64,000 nucleotides of DNA from Streptomyces poonensis (lineage in GTDB: Bacteria; Actinomycetota; Actinomycetes; Streptomycetales; Streptomycetaceae): contig NZ_BMVW01000005.1 of the NCBI RefSeq assembly GCF_014650915.1, positions 124,001 through 188,000 on the forward strand, read 5' to 3'. The notes beneath the pieces were generated by a model that was not told the origin of the DNA, did no database searches, and saw nothing but the letters and a program-made list of their open reading frames with translations. A program made the position numbers and the translations under genes. Below are positions 28,019 through 35,652 of the stretch, piece after piece; positions within the stretch are counted from its first letter, which is position 1, and every line of letters starts with the position of its first letter.

Positions 28019-28267
28019 TCAGCGGCTGCTCCGGCCGGTCCGCCTGCGCTCCCAGGCCTCCTGGACGAAGGAGACGATCATGCCGGACACCAGCCACACG
28101 GCGCCCACCAGCACCGACTCTCCCCAGGTCAGGGGCGCCAGGAAGTGCACGGCCACGACGATCGCCCCGGCGAGGACCAGGTCCCTGCCGATCGCCGCCG
28201 CACGCGGCAGCCAACGCCGCCGCGCCTGCTTCCCGGATCTGCCGCTCGTGCCCTGCTGCTCCGTCAT
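28019..28267 (-). CDS. Small two-helix membrane protein, unknown
   Basis: 82 residues. A basic N-terminus (KQARRRWLPRAA) is followed by two hydrophobic segments (about 28-45 and 50-70) and a basic C-terminus, so it should be an inner-membrane hairpin protein. Unrecognised family; similar small proteins occur in Streptomyces. It lies between glnE and an HTH gene on the same strand, with 134 bases to the latter's stop. Confidence 0.6.
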   Translation of the reverse strand: MTEQQGTSGRSGKQARRRWLPRAAAIGRDLVLAGAIVVAVHFLAPLTWGESVLVGAVWLVSGMIVSFVQEAWERRRTGRSSR

Positions 28268-28401
28268 GGCGCCTCAAGCTCCCCCGTGAGGTACGTCCCC
28301 CGTCGGCCACCGCCCCGAGCCGGGACCGTGGCCCACGCCGGATGAAGCGTACGCGCCCGTCCCGGGCATCGTCAGTGCTTCAGACGGGGGGAACCGAGGA
28401 C

Positions 28402-29406
28402 CTACGCGGCGGCGAATCGCGGAGCACAGTCGCGACAGTGACCCGGCTCCGTCGAGCGGAAGGCACGCTCGCGGCCGTCGCAGGTCTGGAAGGGCGCCGG
28501 ACGCGACGGTCGCGGCAGGTCGGGCAGATTAGGCAGATTAGGCAGATCACTCGACCGAGGCGCGGCGGCCGGGAGCGGCGGTGGGAGCAGCGCGGTGAGG
28601 CGGTGGGCCAGGAACGCGGTCGGGTGGCGCAGGGGCTCCACGGGCAGCGATGCGCTCAGGGTGCGCCGTACGTCGGCGGAGTCGACTCCTCGTTCCAGCC
28701 AGGCGTTCACGGCGGGCGCGAGGCGGTGGATGTCGCGCTCAGACAGGAGCAGCCGGGGGTCGTCCAGGCGGAGCCGTGCCAGCAGGGCGATGGCGGCGGA
28801 ATGGTGGAAGGAGTCAGCGGCGGGGGCCGGGAGGAGGGGGAGGTGTCCGGTGGGGGTCGTACGTTCGGTGCGATCCGGTGCCGACGGCGTCGGTGTCTCT
28901 GCGGTGGGTGTTGCCGTGGGTGTTGTCGCCGTGGGAGTGACCGAGTGCGTGGGAGCCGCTGGTTCGGGCTCCTCGGGCTCAGGCGCCGTTTCGGAACGCG
29001 GGGCGGCCGGAACCGGCGTACCGGTGAAGGCAGGGTTGAGCCGGGGCTGGTTGTAGGAGATCGTCCGGGTCACGATCTGGCCGGACGGCATGCGCTCCCT
29101 GGTCCGGGCCAGATAGCCGTACGTCTCCAGCTCGCGCAGGGCGGCGGCGATCCTGGTCTCGCCCTCGGGAAACTTCGCGGCGAGCGCCTTGATGCCGACC
29201 GGGGTGCCCTCGGGCAGCGACTGGATGTGGGTGGCGAGACCGATCGCCGTCAGGGACATCTCGGGGTGCTGGGCGAGGTGGTTGCCCACCACGGTGAACT
29301 GCTCGGGATGACGTGCGGCCACGAGGCCAACTCCGTTCTTGGAACGGTGACGGTGGGAACGACCGGACCGGGCGCGCGGGGGCGCGCTAAGGTGCTGTTC
29401 AGCCAT
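28402..29406 (-). CDS. Helix-turn-helix DNA-binding protein
   Basis: 334 residues. The N-terminal part (about 30-130) is a winged-helix-like domain: FTVVGNHLAQHPEMSLTAIG, then IKALAAKFPEGETRIAAALRELETYGYL with basic residues. It resembles the helix-turn-helix domains of replication-initiator-like and accessory regulators of actinomycetes. A Pro/Thr/Ala-rich linker (about 145-205) leads to a second helical domain (about 210-280). The C-terminus holds a CDGRERAF...CRDCAP pattern with three Cys and a His that may bind zinc. The ATG at 29406 is chosen over a longer, low-complexity extension. A 16-bp perfect palindrome 93 bases upstream may be its operator. Confidence 0.75.
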   Translation of the reverse strand: MAEQHLSAPPRARSGRSHRHRSKNGVGLVAARHPEQFTVVGNHLAQHPEMSLTAIGLATHIQSLPEGTPVGIKALAAKFPEGETRIAAALRELETYGYLARTRERMPSGQIVTRTISYNQPRLNPAFTGTPVPAAPRSETAPEPEEPEPAAPTHSVTPTATTPTATPTAETPTPSAPDRTERTTPTGHLPLLPAPAADSFHHSAAIALLARLRLDDPRLLLSERDIHRLAPAVNAWLERGVDSADVRRTLSASLPVEPLRHPTAFLAHRLTALLPPPLPAAAPRSSDLPNLPNLPDLPRPSRPAPFQTCDGRERAFRSTEPGHCRDCAPRFAAA

Positions 29407-29498
29407 CGGGAAGGTCCTGCTTCCTCGGTGGTCAGGCCCTCGCTCCGGGATTGCCGTCCCGGCGGGGGCCGTCGCATGTGCGGTTGTCGGTGTCGGTG

Positions 29499-29514
29499 TC
29501 ACCTCGCGAGGTGA
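29499..29514. promoter_or_regulatory. Perfect 16-bp palindrome, candidate operator
   Basis: TCACCTCGCGAGGTGA reads the same on both strands. It lies 93 bases upstream of the HTH gene start and is preceded by three TGTCGG/TGTCAC-like steps. Such a site suits a dimeric regulator, most simply autoregulation by the adjacent HTH protein. Confidence 0.55.
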
Positions 29515-30131
29515 AAGTCGTATCGCAAGGCGAATCTGGCCCGACCTTGCCCCACCAACTTCCTTGATCGCCAGCCCAGTCGGCGTGGCTCACCCGTTCG
29601 AGTGAGGGGGTCGGGTGGGGTGGGGTTTGGTTGGTTCTTTCCCCGGTTCTTACTTCTTTTAGCAGCGGGCACGACCGGGTCATCGACCTGCACGACCCGG
29701 CCGAACGCGACCTCACGAGATGCACACCGGATACACGCCTTCGAGGTCGACGACGGCACGCTCGCAGCACTCAGATCCACTATCGGAGAGCCCCGTGCCG
29801 CCTTCCGCTTCCTGACGGCTCGATCCCGCTGCGTACGCCAGCGGAGATGCGATCGCTTGTGTATCCGCTCCTTCGCCGACCCACAGCGCGATGACCAGCG
29901 CGGCGGTCGCTTCCAGGAGCTCCGCACCTTCGAAACCGCCGCCGACCAGGAGCTCACAGCCACGTGACGCGACGCGGCAAGGGCGTCGTTGACGACAGCC
30001 GACTGTGGCCGCTGCCGTTCGCGCTCGTTGATGTCACCTATGGATGTCAGTGGCCGCTGTCAGGAACATCCATCTGCTGCCTGAATTTTGGCAAGCCACT
30101 GACTACGCGTCCGCCTCGCACTGGAACCCAG
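29515..30131. other. 617-base region without a convincing gene
   Basis: Several short frames exist, but none has convincing composition, a good ribosome site or a recognisable family. It contains a CTCAC/GTGAG hairpin (29589-29606), a G-quadruplex-like run of four G-tracts (29606-29625), a T-rich stretch (29626-29660), and one copy of the GTTGATGTCA...GGATGTCAG motif (30027-30050). Possibly a decayed gene at 29700-29965, which I cannot identify. Confidence 0.5.
30027..30050. repeat. GTTGATGTCA-N6-GATGTCAG motif, copy 1
   Basis: A 24-base sequence beginning GTTGATGTCA and ending TGGATGTCAG, with an internal direct repeat GATGTCA. A copy with 20 of 24 identical bases lies at 31424-31447. The two flank the AbiE-like pair in the same orientation. 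Confidence 0.6.
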
Positions 30132-30802
30132 TCAGTCGTCGTACGAGGTGTCCACTTCAAGCAGACGCTCGGCGATGTCGTCCGCCCACGCCTGGGCCCA
30201 CCGGCGCAGCTCGGTGATCGCCTGTCCATCGAGGCCGTAGGCGCCGAACTCGCTGTCGTCGATCCAGTCCGCCCCGGCGAGGCGCGCTTGGAGGTCCGTG
30301 AGCTCGAAGCCGTCGCGGGCATGGCGACGGCCGAGCTCTTCGAGTTCGGGGTGGCTCCAGCGGTCGAAGGCTGCGTGAACGTCGATGAGGTCACGAGCGA
30401 GGCCACGGTCGGCCAGGGCTCGAACCTTGGTTCCGACGACGTCTTCGAGGGAGAGAACCAAACCGTATTCCGTCTCCACTGGTGGGCGCCAGAGGGCTTC
30501 CTTGAGCACATCGACCTCGCACTCCGCGCCGCTGGCCGGGTCGGTCACGACCAGCCGTGCGGACAGAGGATCCGTCTCCAGTGCGTGTACCTTCCAGCCT
30601 CGCTTCTCCAGTCCCGCGCGCACGGCGGCGGCGATCTTCTCCATACCTTCCGGGCTCTCGGTGGCGACGTCGAGATCCTGGCTGAGGCGATCGACGAGGC
30701 CGTGCGCCTGGACGGCATAGCGTCCGGTGAGCGCGAGGGGGTAGGGGTGCCTACGGCGAGGACGTCGGCAAGCAAGCGGCGATGCAGGTCGGTGAGGTTC
30801 AC
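30132..30802 (-). pseudogene. AbiEii-like nucleotidyltransferase, frameshifted
   Basis: Toxin-side protein of an AbiE-type pair (nucleotidyltransferase fold). A GTG at 30802 overlaps the preceding gene's stop (GTGA) and begins VNLTDLHRRLLADVLAVGTP. The family sequence then continues one frame over as PLALTGRYAVQAHGLVDRLSQDLDV and runs to 30132 through ARLVVTDPASGAECEVDVLKEALW and the KVRALADRGLARDLIDVHAA segment. The break is near base 30752, in a run of C's, and needs one inserted base to restore the frame. Without it, only a 170-residue C-terminal part from ATG 30644 could be made, lacking the substrate-binding front. Sequencing error or programmed slippage is possible. Confidence 0.75.
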
Positions 30803-31146
30803 GCGACGGCCTGAGCGTGCGGATCCAGTTCGGCGAAGGCGGCTTCCCAGACGGCGCGGAGGTCCCGCCTGATCAGTGTGCGCAGGGTGGGCCACATGCT
30901 GATGAGCAGGTCCCGGTTGAGGTACTGGACCAGGTCGTCGTGGAGGCCCTCGGCAAGGACGATGCGGTAGCAGCTCATGCGCAGCCGCGGCTGGTCCAGG
31001 TCGAATTCGGTCAGTCCGGACCAGGCCAGGTGCAGCGGCAGTTTCACCACCCCATGAACAGGGCCGGCAAGCTCCGCCAGCTCACCGGGCAACCGCCGGG
31101 CGAACTTGGCTCTACGAAGCTCTGGGACGGAGAGTGGTGCGGCCAT
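30799..31146 (-). CDS. Antitoxin-side partner of the AbiE-like pair
   Basis: 115 residues, beginning MAAPLSVPELRRAKFARRLPGEL. In Streptomyces such a protein commonly precedes an AbiEii/AbiGii-type nucleotidyltransferase, and here the stop codon overlaps the next gene's GTG by four bases. The sequence is helical, with a basic front, LPLHLAWSGL in the middle and an acidic end. It would act as the neutralising partner or DNA-binding repressor. No ribosome site of note. The role is inferred from the pairing, not from a recognised catalytic motif. Confidence 0.7.
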   Translation of the reverse strand: MAAPLSVPELRRAKFARRLPGELAELAGPVHGVVKLPLHLAWSGLTEFDLDQPRLRMSCYRIVLAEGLHDDLVQYLNRDLLISMWPTLRTLIRRDLRAVWEAAFAELDPHAQAVA

Positions 31147-31240
31147 GCCCCGATTATCGCCCGAGGGCTGCGTGCACGGGTGACAACATCGAGTTTCCAC
31201 GCCATGTCCTAGGTCATGGACTGAGGACACCCTGAAGAGC

Positions 31241-31268
31241 GGCCTCTCTGAGATCAATCCGAGAGGCC
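31241..31268 (-). terminator. Hairpin downstream of the tRNA-like sequence
   Basis: GGCCTCTC (31241-31248) pairs with GAGAGGCC (31261-31268) over a 12-base loop. On the minus strand it follows the tRNA-Arg-like sequence by about 30 bases, the usual place for a tRNA terminator, and precedes the AbiE-like pair. Confidence 0.55.
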
Positions 31269-31297
31269 CTCCAGTGCTCTGCACCTGGTCACACGCA

Positions 31298-31367
31298 GTG
31301 CCCCGGCAGGATTCGAGCCAGTGACACCCGCTTTAAGAGTTCGATCTTCCATCGGCCCGGTCGGGGC
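31298..31367 (-). tRNA. Degenerate tRNA-Arg(CCU)-like sequence (probable pseudo-tRNA)
   Basis: On the minus strand a 70-base segment begins GCCCCGA and ends CGGGGCAC, giving six perfect acceptor pairs. A D-loop-like CGATGGAA, an anticodon-arm segment CTCTTAAAGCGGGTG and a T-loop-like GGCTCGAATCC follow in order. The 3' half closely resembles what I know of actinobacterial tRNA-Arg(CCU). The T-stem has two mismatches, the variable loop is too short and one anticodon-loop base appears deleted, so it is probably not functional. tRNA 3' halves are classic targets of integrative elements. Confidence 0.5.
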
Positions 31368-31423
31368 TCGCCTCGTGAACCGGTGCCATACAGGGCTGCT
31401 GTGTGCTGCCGCCGTCCGGGGTC

Positions 31424-31447
31424 GTTGATGTCAGTGTTGGATGTCAG
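31424..31447. repeat. GTTGATGTCA-N6-GATGTCAG motif, copy 2
   Basis: Matches 30027-30050 at 20 of 24 bases. Its right edge contains the stop codon of the small minus-strand protein gene. Function unknown. Confidence 0.6.
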
Positions 31448-31644
31448 CGGAACAGCTCGGGCATCGGGCAAGCCTCCAGCGGCTCCTCCGGCCGGTCGGC
31501 CCAGCGCCACCAGGCATGCTGACCAGTGCACCTCAACAGTGTCCGGCAGATCCGCTGGCCATCGTCCTCCCGCTTGACGAGGACGAAGCCGCCGGACTTC
31601 AGGGACTGGCTGCACTCGGGACAGGCCGGTGCGTTGTCGGTCAT
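31444..31644 (-). CDS. Small CPEC zinc-ribbon-like protein
   Basis: 66 residues, MTDNAPACPEC at the front. Two cysteines in CPEC and two more in ICRTLLRC are spaced like a four-Cys zinc ribbon, followed by a Trp-rich stretch (HAWWRWADR) and a C-terminal Cys. Unknown function. It is too short for many gene finders but has a compact, conserved-looking composition and a stop just inside the repeat motif. An upstream ATG at 31656 (MVRR added) is also possible. It diverges from the next gene with only 38 bases between. Confidence 0.6.
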   Translation of the reverse strand: MTDNAPACPECSQSLKSGGFVLVKREDDGQRICRTLLRCTGQHAWWRWADRPEEPLEACPMPELFR

Positions 31645-31682
31645 GCGGCGCACCATAACGGAGCGACCGCTTAAATGCTCAG

Positions 31683-32408
31683 GTGGCGAACTGGACGCAG
31701 ATGCACGACTGTCGCGGGGATGTCGATCGCGTCCCCGCGCTTCTGGAACGGGTGGAGCTCGGGGACAACGCCGATGCATGGGAGGAACTGGGATACCGGC
31801 TGGCCCTCGAACACGACCTCGTCTTCCCCGCCGGCTTTGCCGCCCTGCCGCGCCTGGTGCGTCTTGCGTCGAGGAGCGCACGGGCGCGTGGACTGGCTGG
31901 GACGATCCTGCGACGCGCGGCAGGACACCACGGCTGCGACGATCTGCTAGCGGACTGCGCCGACGCGATCGCGGAGTTTCGCGAGCTGCTCGACCGGCAC
32001 CTGCAATCGCGGCCGGCCGACTACCTCGCGACCTTCCTCGATCTGCTCGCGGCCAAGGAGGAGTATCACTGGAGTGCCGTCCTGGGGGACTTCACGGATG
32101 ACTTCTACCACCTGGCCTGCCCGCACTGCGCCGTGGAAGTGACGATCGCCATCGGGAACCACGGGCGCTATTCAGCGGTCCGCGACTGGCACCTGGGTGA
32201 CGTGGACCGTCGCGGCCTGCTGCCGGCGTCCTCCGAGAAACTCTCCAGCATTGGCCGGTGGATGCACGAGACTGCCGTCCGCGATGGGCACGAGGCACTC
32301 GCCGACGGAGTCGCTCACCTCTTCGGCAGGGCCGAATGCCCACAGTGTGCCAGCGTGTTCAACATCGCGGACGAGTACACATCCGCCAACCGCCCCGTCC
32401 TGCTGTAG
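31683..32408 (+). CDS. Unknown protein with CPHC/CPQC zinc-binding pairs
   Basis: 241 residues. The front (1-130) is helical and rich in Leu/Ala/Arg and could be a HEAT-like or tetratricopeptide-like solenoid. The back holds CPHC (near 147-150) and CPQC (near 222-225), one zinc site split by an insertion. I do not recognise the family. The start is a GTG at 31683 without a strong ribosome site; ATG 31701 is an alternative. It shares a short divergent promoter region with the small zinc-ribbon gene, which suggests the two act together. Confidence 0.65.
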   Translation: MANWTQMHDCRGDVDRVPALLERVELGDNADAWEELGYRLALEHDLVFPAGFAALPRLVRLASRSARARGLAGTILRRAAGHHGCDDLLADCADAIAEFRELLDRHLQSRPADYLATFLDLLAAKEEYHWSAVLGDFTDDFYHLACPHCAVEVTIAIGNHGRYSAVRDWHLGDVDRRGLLPASSEKLSSIGRWMHETAVRDGHEALADGVAHLFGRAECPQCASVFNIADEYTSANRPVLL

Positions 32409-33383
32409 GCCACGGTGTACGGAAGTAAGCGGAAGGGGCTTGCGAGCGGAGCCACAGCCGGACTGCGGTGACGGTGTTAGTGGGTGCTGTGGAGCCACCG
32501 CAGAAGTCGGCACTCTGGTGGTCAGCACTGACGTAAGGCGAGTAAGCGAGCACTCACCGCTTTAGGAGAGAGGCTGGGTGATCTGGCGGTTGAGCAGCGG
32601 CTTCGTCGGCCGAGGGAGCGGGCGGGTACTCGACTGCGGGGCACCGGCGTTGACCGTGACTGACTCCTGCATCTGGCACGATTGTGGCACGAACCGCAGC
32701 CGACGACAGTCAGCCACGAGGATGGGTGCGCCGACCGATCAGGCGCGCGTGTGCCTCGCTGTGCCCCCACCGGCCTCAGCCACGCTGCCGATGGCGTCGA
32801 CCGAGCAAGCCCCGACGGCCGACACGTGATTACAGTGCCAGTGCCTCAGCTTGGGAAACTAGGGTGATCTAGGACTTACCGCGGGGCTGACCTGCCGCAA
32901 ACGGGTGTCGGCGCGTCGTAGCGACCCTGTTCCACGGTGATCTCGTGAATTCCGCCCTACCCGGCACGCGTCGTACGACATCGTTCCGAACTATCGACTG
33001 GAAGGTCACTGCGTCCCGGGACGGGGTGTGAGGTCGGGGATCTCCAGGAGCTGCTGCCGGTCGGCTGCGGTTGCGCTACTTAGCTGCCGTACGGCAATCA
33101 CCGGGCGGACGTCAGGCGAGGCGTCGGCGCTCTCGAAGATACCGCTCTAGGAGTTCGGCCCGGGGGTGATCCACAGGCCATATACGGCAGACGGGTACCG
33201 CAGTGCGCTGGGGCCGTTGTTATCCGTGGTGGTGATGATGCCCTCCATCAACGTCAAATGCAGCGAGGTAGATCGCTCCTGGGCGCCTACCTGGGACATG
33301 AGTCGAGAGTTCATTCCGGGGTTGCGGCCGAGGCTGCTTAGAGAGAGCATGGAGGAAGCGGGCGATAATTCTAGGGGGATAAC
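32409..33383. other. 975-base gene-free region with tRNA-Arg-like fragment
   Basis: No frame here is convincing. At 32555-32570, CACCGCTTTAGGAGAG is the complement of CTCTCCTAAAGCGGTG, the anticodon arm of a tRNA-Arg(CCU)-like gene, in the same orientation as the pseudo-tRNA at 31298-31367. The following bases (32640-32720) carry CAGTCAGCCACGA-type direct repeats such as are seen beside integrase attachment sites. From about 33150 the composition becomes AT-richer, continuing into the TIR gene, with AGGGGGAT as that gene's ribosome site. Confidence 0.5.
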
Positions 33384-34475
33384 GTGGGGTCGGTCAAGCC
33401 GAAAGCTCATGGCGAACCTTTGCAGGGGTTGCAAGTCTTCATAAGTTATGCGCATGTAGATCGGGACGCCGTGCTTCGCATGGCAGGTTTTCTTAATCGG
33501 CTCGGCTTGGAGACCTGGCTGGACAGCAAGGATATCGCTGCTGGCGATTATATTGTAGAAGAAGTTGCTAGAGGGATTGAACAGGTTGATCTCTATGTAG
33601 TGTTTCTTTCTCGTGCCTCGCTGGCTTCGTCGTGGGTTCGGCATGAACTGAATACAGCGTTGACGCTCGAACTGCGGGGCAAAAAGCCTAAGGTTATCCC
33701 GGTCCTTCTGGAGAAGGTGGATCTGCCAGGGTCTCTGGTCAGCCGACTGTACGTTGATGCATCTAGGTCCCTGGAGGATGGCTTCGAGTCTTTGCGCCGT
33801 CTCGTTGTGGGACATGGAGAGGAACCTTCCCCTGGACCTGCTGCCGAGCGGCAGATGTGGATATCTAGCGCCCGCTTCTCACTCTATGCGGATACCGTAA
33901 AGACTTACGGCGGACTTTCCGCGGATCACACGCAAGACGAAGTCCGTGAAGAGGCTGTGCGACTTCTGACTGAACTTCGCAAGAAAGCCAATGGGATTCT
34001 CTTGAACTTCATCCCCGTTTCCGCGATTGATTTCTCTAATCCCGCATTCTCGTTCCCAAATGGCGAAATAACAGAGCGAATAGACGATTTGGGGGGTGAG
34101 CTTGTTGGGACGATCGGGAATCGCGCAGTTCTGGATGTCGACATAGTGAATCCGGATCCGAGTCTTTTGACTAAACTCGCCTCCGCAGCCCTGAAAGATT
34201 TGGGCGTTCTAAGTGTTGGGTATCAATTCTCCATAACGCCACCCGTGAACGAGTTGCCGCGGATGGTCTTGGAGAAGTTGCGCGATGATTATTCTATCCT
34301 CTCATGGGATCCGGATTCTGGGGCGGAAGTTGCACTTCCGGATGACATGAGGATAATTGTTAGTGCGTCACCCGGAAGTATCGGTATTCGGCTGGAGACT
34401 AAGTATCCATTCCAGCTTGAGCAAAGGGCGAATAGATTTTCCATCAATCAGTTCATGGAGTGGCTGCTCCCGTAG
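33384..34475 (+). CDS. TIR-domain protein with unknown C-terminal domain
   Basis: 363 residues. An N-terminal TIR domain (about 16-145) shows VFISYAHVDRD, LETWLDSKDI and SRASLASSWVRHEL; Glu88 in the last motif matches the catalytic Glu of NAD-cleaving TIR domains. The C-terminal 200 residues match nothing I recognise. The start is GTG 33384, five bases after AGGGGGAT. The DNA is visibly poorer in GC and less strict in third positions than the core genes, a sign of transfer. Bacterial TIR proteins are commonly immune effectors that deplete NAD or make cyclic ADP-ribose signals. No ThsA, Argonaute or cyclase lies beside it, so it would be a single-gene or orphan effector with its sensor in the C-terminus. 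Confidence 0.88.
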   Translation: MGSVKPKAHGEPLQGLQVFISYAHVDRDAVLRMAGFLNRLGLETWLDSKDIAAGDYIVEEVARGIEQVDLYVVFLSRASLASSWVRHELNTALTLELRGKKPKVIPVLLEKVDLPGSLVSRLYVDASRSLEDGFESLRRLVVGHGEEPSPGPAAERQMWISSARFSLYADTVKTYGGLSADHTQDEVREEAVRLLTELRKKANGILLNFIPVSAIDFSNPAFSFPNGEITERIDDLGGELVGTIGNRAVLDVDIVNPDPSLLTKLASAALKDLGVLSVGYQFSITPPVNELPRMVLEKLRDDYSILSWDPDSGAEVALPDDMRIIVSASPGSIGIRLETKYPFQLEQRANRFSINQFMEWLLP

Positions 34476-34985
34476 ATTACGAGGCGTAATGGTCGGCGGA
34501 GCGGATAAGGTGGAGCTGCTTGGTTCGAGTGATCATGGTCCGGTAGGCTGGCAGCGCGTCGGGCGGTCTGTCCATGTGCCCGATAAGCGCGACGTTGGTG
34601 CCAAGATCTTCAAGGTTTGCGTCAAAGTGGCTGCCTATGGCCGTGGAGCTGACCGCCCCAGCCACGACGTGCCCTTCTCTGACGCTAGGCGGCTGCTTGC
34701 TGTGTACGCGGCTCGGGCCCCGGCCGGGCTGGAGCGGGGCGGAGACTGGAGCGCAGGCCCGGCCGGGGGCCGGGCCGCGCGTGGCGAGCGTCAGCGAGCC
34801 GCCTTGAACCAGTAGAAAAGCTTGTAACTCAATGCCTGTCTGAGTGGTGTGTCTTGTCTCGGTTGTTGCTTGACGCTGTGGCCTCACTTGATGCTTGACA
34901 CCGCTGGCCTCGGCCTGGCTGTGCGGGTCGTGAATGACGCATCCCCGGTCACACGCCCCTTGCGGTGCCAGCGCAGTGGGGTAAT
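34476..34985. other. 510-base region with hairpins and a possible gene remnant
   Basis: No complete gene is supported. On the minus strand, 34477 to about 34680 reads open with protein-like composition (HFDANLEDLGTNVALIGHMD and onward to a TAA at 34477), which looks like the C-terminal tail of an unidentified protein; no good start exists. A perfect hairpin GGCCCGGCC-GGG-GGCCGGGCC spans 34756-34776, with another GC-rich near-palindrome at 34713-34730. Confidence 0.4.
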
Positions 34986-35531
34986 TCAGGGACCTACTGT
35001 GCTGTCCGTCGTCGTCCGACGGTGCCGGGCTTCGGTGACCAGTTGCATGACGGCGTCCGGGCTGCCCAGCGCGCCGGGGCCGTTCATCGGGACGGGCCAG
35101 TACGAGCGCCGTTCATATGGCGCTGTGTACTGGGGATGCGGCACGCCGAGGTAGCAGCGCGGACCGAGAATCCTCACGTCCGGCAGGGCTCGAGCTGCCA
35201 GTGGCGATCGACTTGCGGCACTCGCCGGAACGAGGGCGTAGTAGAGCTGGGAGGTGGTGTCGGCGATGACCGGGCCGCCCCGCAGGAAGTCCGTGAGGTA
35301 TGCGTCGATCGCGTCCGGGTCCGTGGTACCGACGGCAGCCTGCACCAATCGGGCCGAGAGGCGAATCGTGGTGAAGACACCACCGCATCGCAAGAGCGTG
35401 ATGCCGCTGTTCGCCCATTCGTTTCGTGCCAGGGCGATGTCATCGGCTGCTGAGAGGAGCCAGTGGCTGACCGCCAGTTCTCGTTCGGCTCGGGTGTGCA
35501 CCAGCACGCGGAGTGTCGGAATGGACCGCAT
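34986..35531 (-). CDS. Conserved actinobacterial protein of unknown function
   Basis: 181 residues beginning MRSIPTLRVLVHTRAERELAVSHW. I know similar Streptomyces proteins, often beside an XRE regulator, that share a front of this kind followed by CGGVFTTIRL, FLRGGPVIAD, LYYALVP and YWPVPMN. The pattern recalls the N-terminal region of bifunctional primase-polymerase-like proteins, but the catalytic set is not evident, so no function is assigned. The ribosome site AGGGAGG lies about nine bases before the ATG. It diverges from the XRE gene with a 121-base shared promoter region, so that regulator probably controls both. Confidence 0.7.
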   Translation of the reverse strand: MRSIPTLRVLVHTRAERELAVSHWLLSAADDIALARNEWANSGITLLRCGGVFTTIRLSARLVQAAVGTTDPDAIDAYLTDFLRGGPVIADTTSQLYYALVPASAASRSPLAARALPDVRILGPRCYLGVPHPQYTAPYERRSYWPVPMNGPGALGSPDAVMQLVTEARHRRTTTDSTVGP

Positions 35532-35652
35532 CAGTGACGGCCTCCCTACTAGGCTCGGCCAGGGTGCATACGACGGTAGGGATCCGTGATCCAGCCTTGA
35601 AGTGACCGCGAGTACAGGTGGTTTGCTGCCAACCCCTGGGAACGGAGTTCCA

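Noticed and set aside
29499..29963. Open frame on the minus strand in the gene-free gap
   Set aside because: Ser/Arg/Pro composition typical of antisense reading in GC-rich DNA; no domain and no ribosome site.
32578..32872. Small frames in the tRNA-fragment region
   Set aside because: No ribosome site or domain; composition like non-coding neighbours.
33147..33815. 222-codon minus-strand frame opposite the TIR gene
   Set aside because: Lies antisense to the TIR domain, whose motifs are clear on the plus strand.
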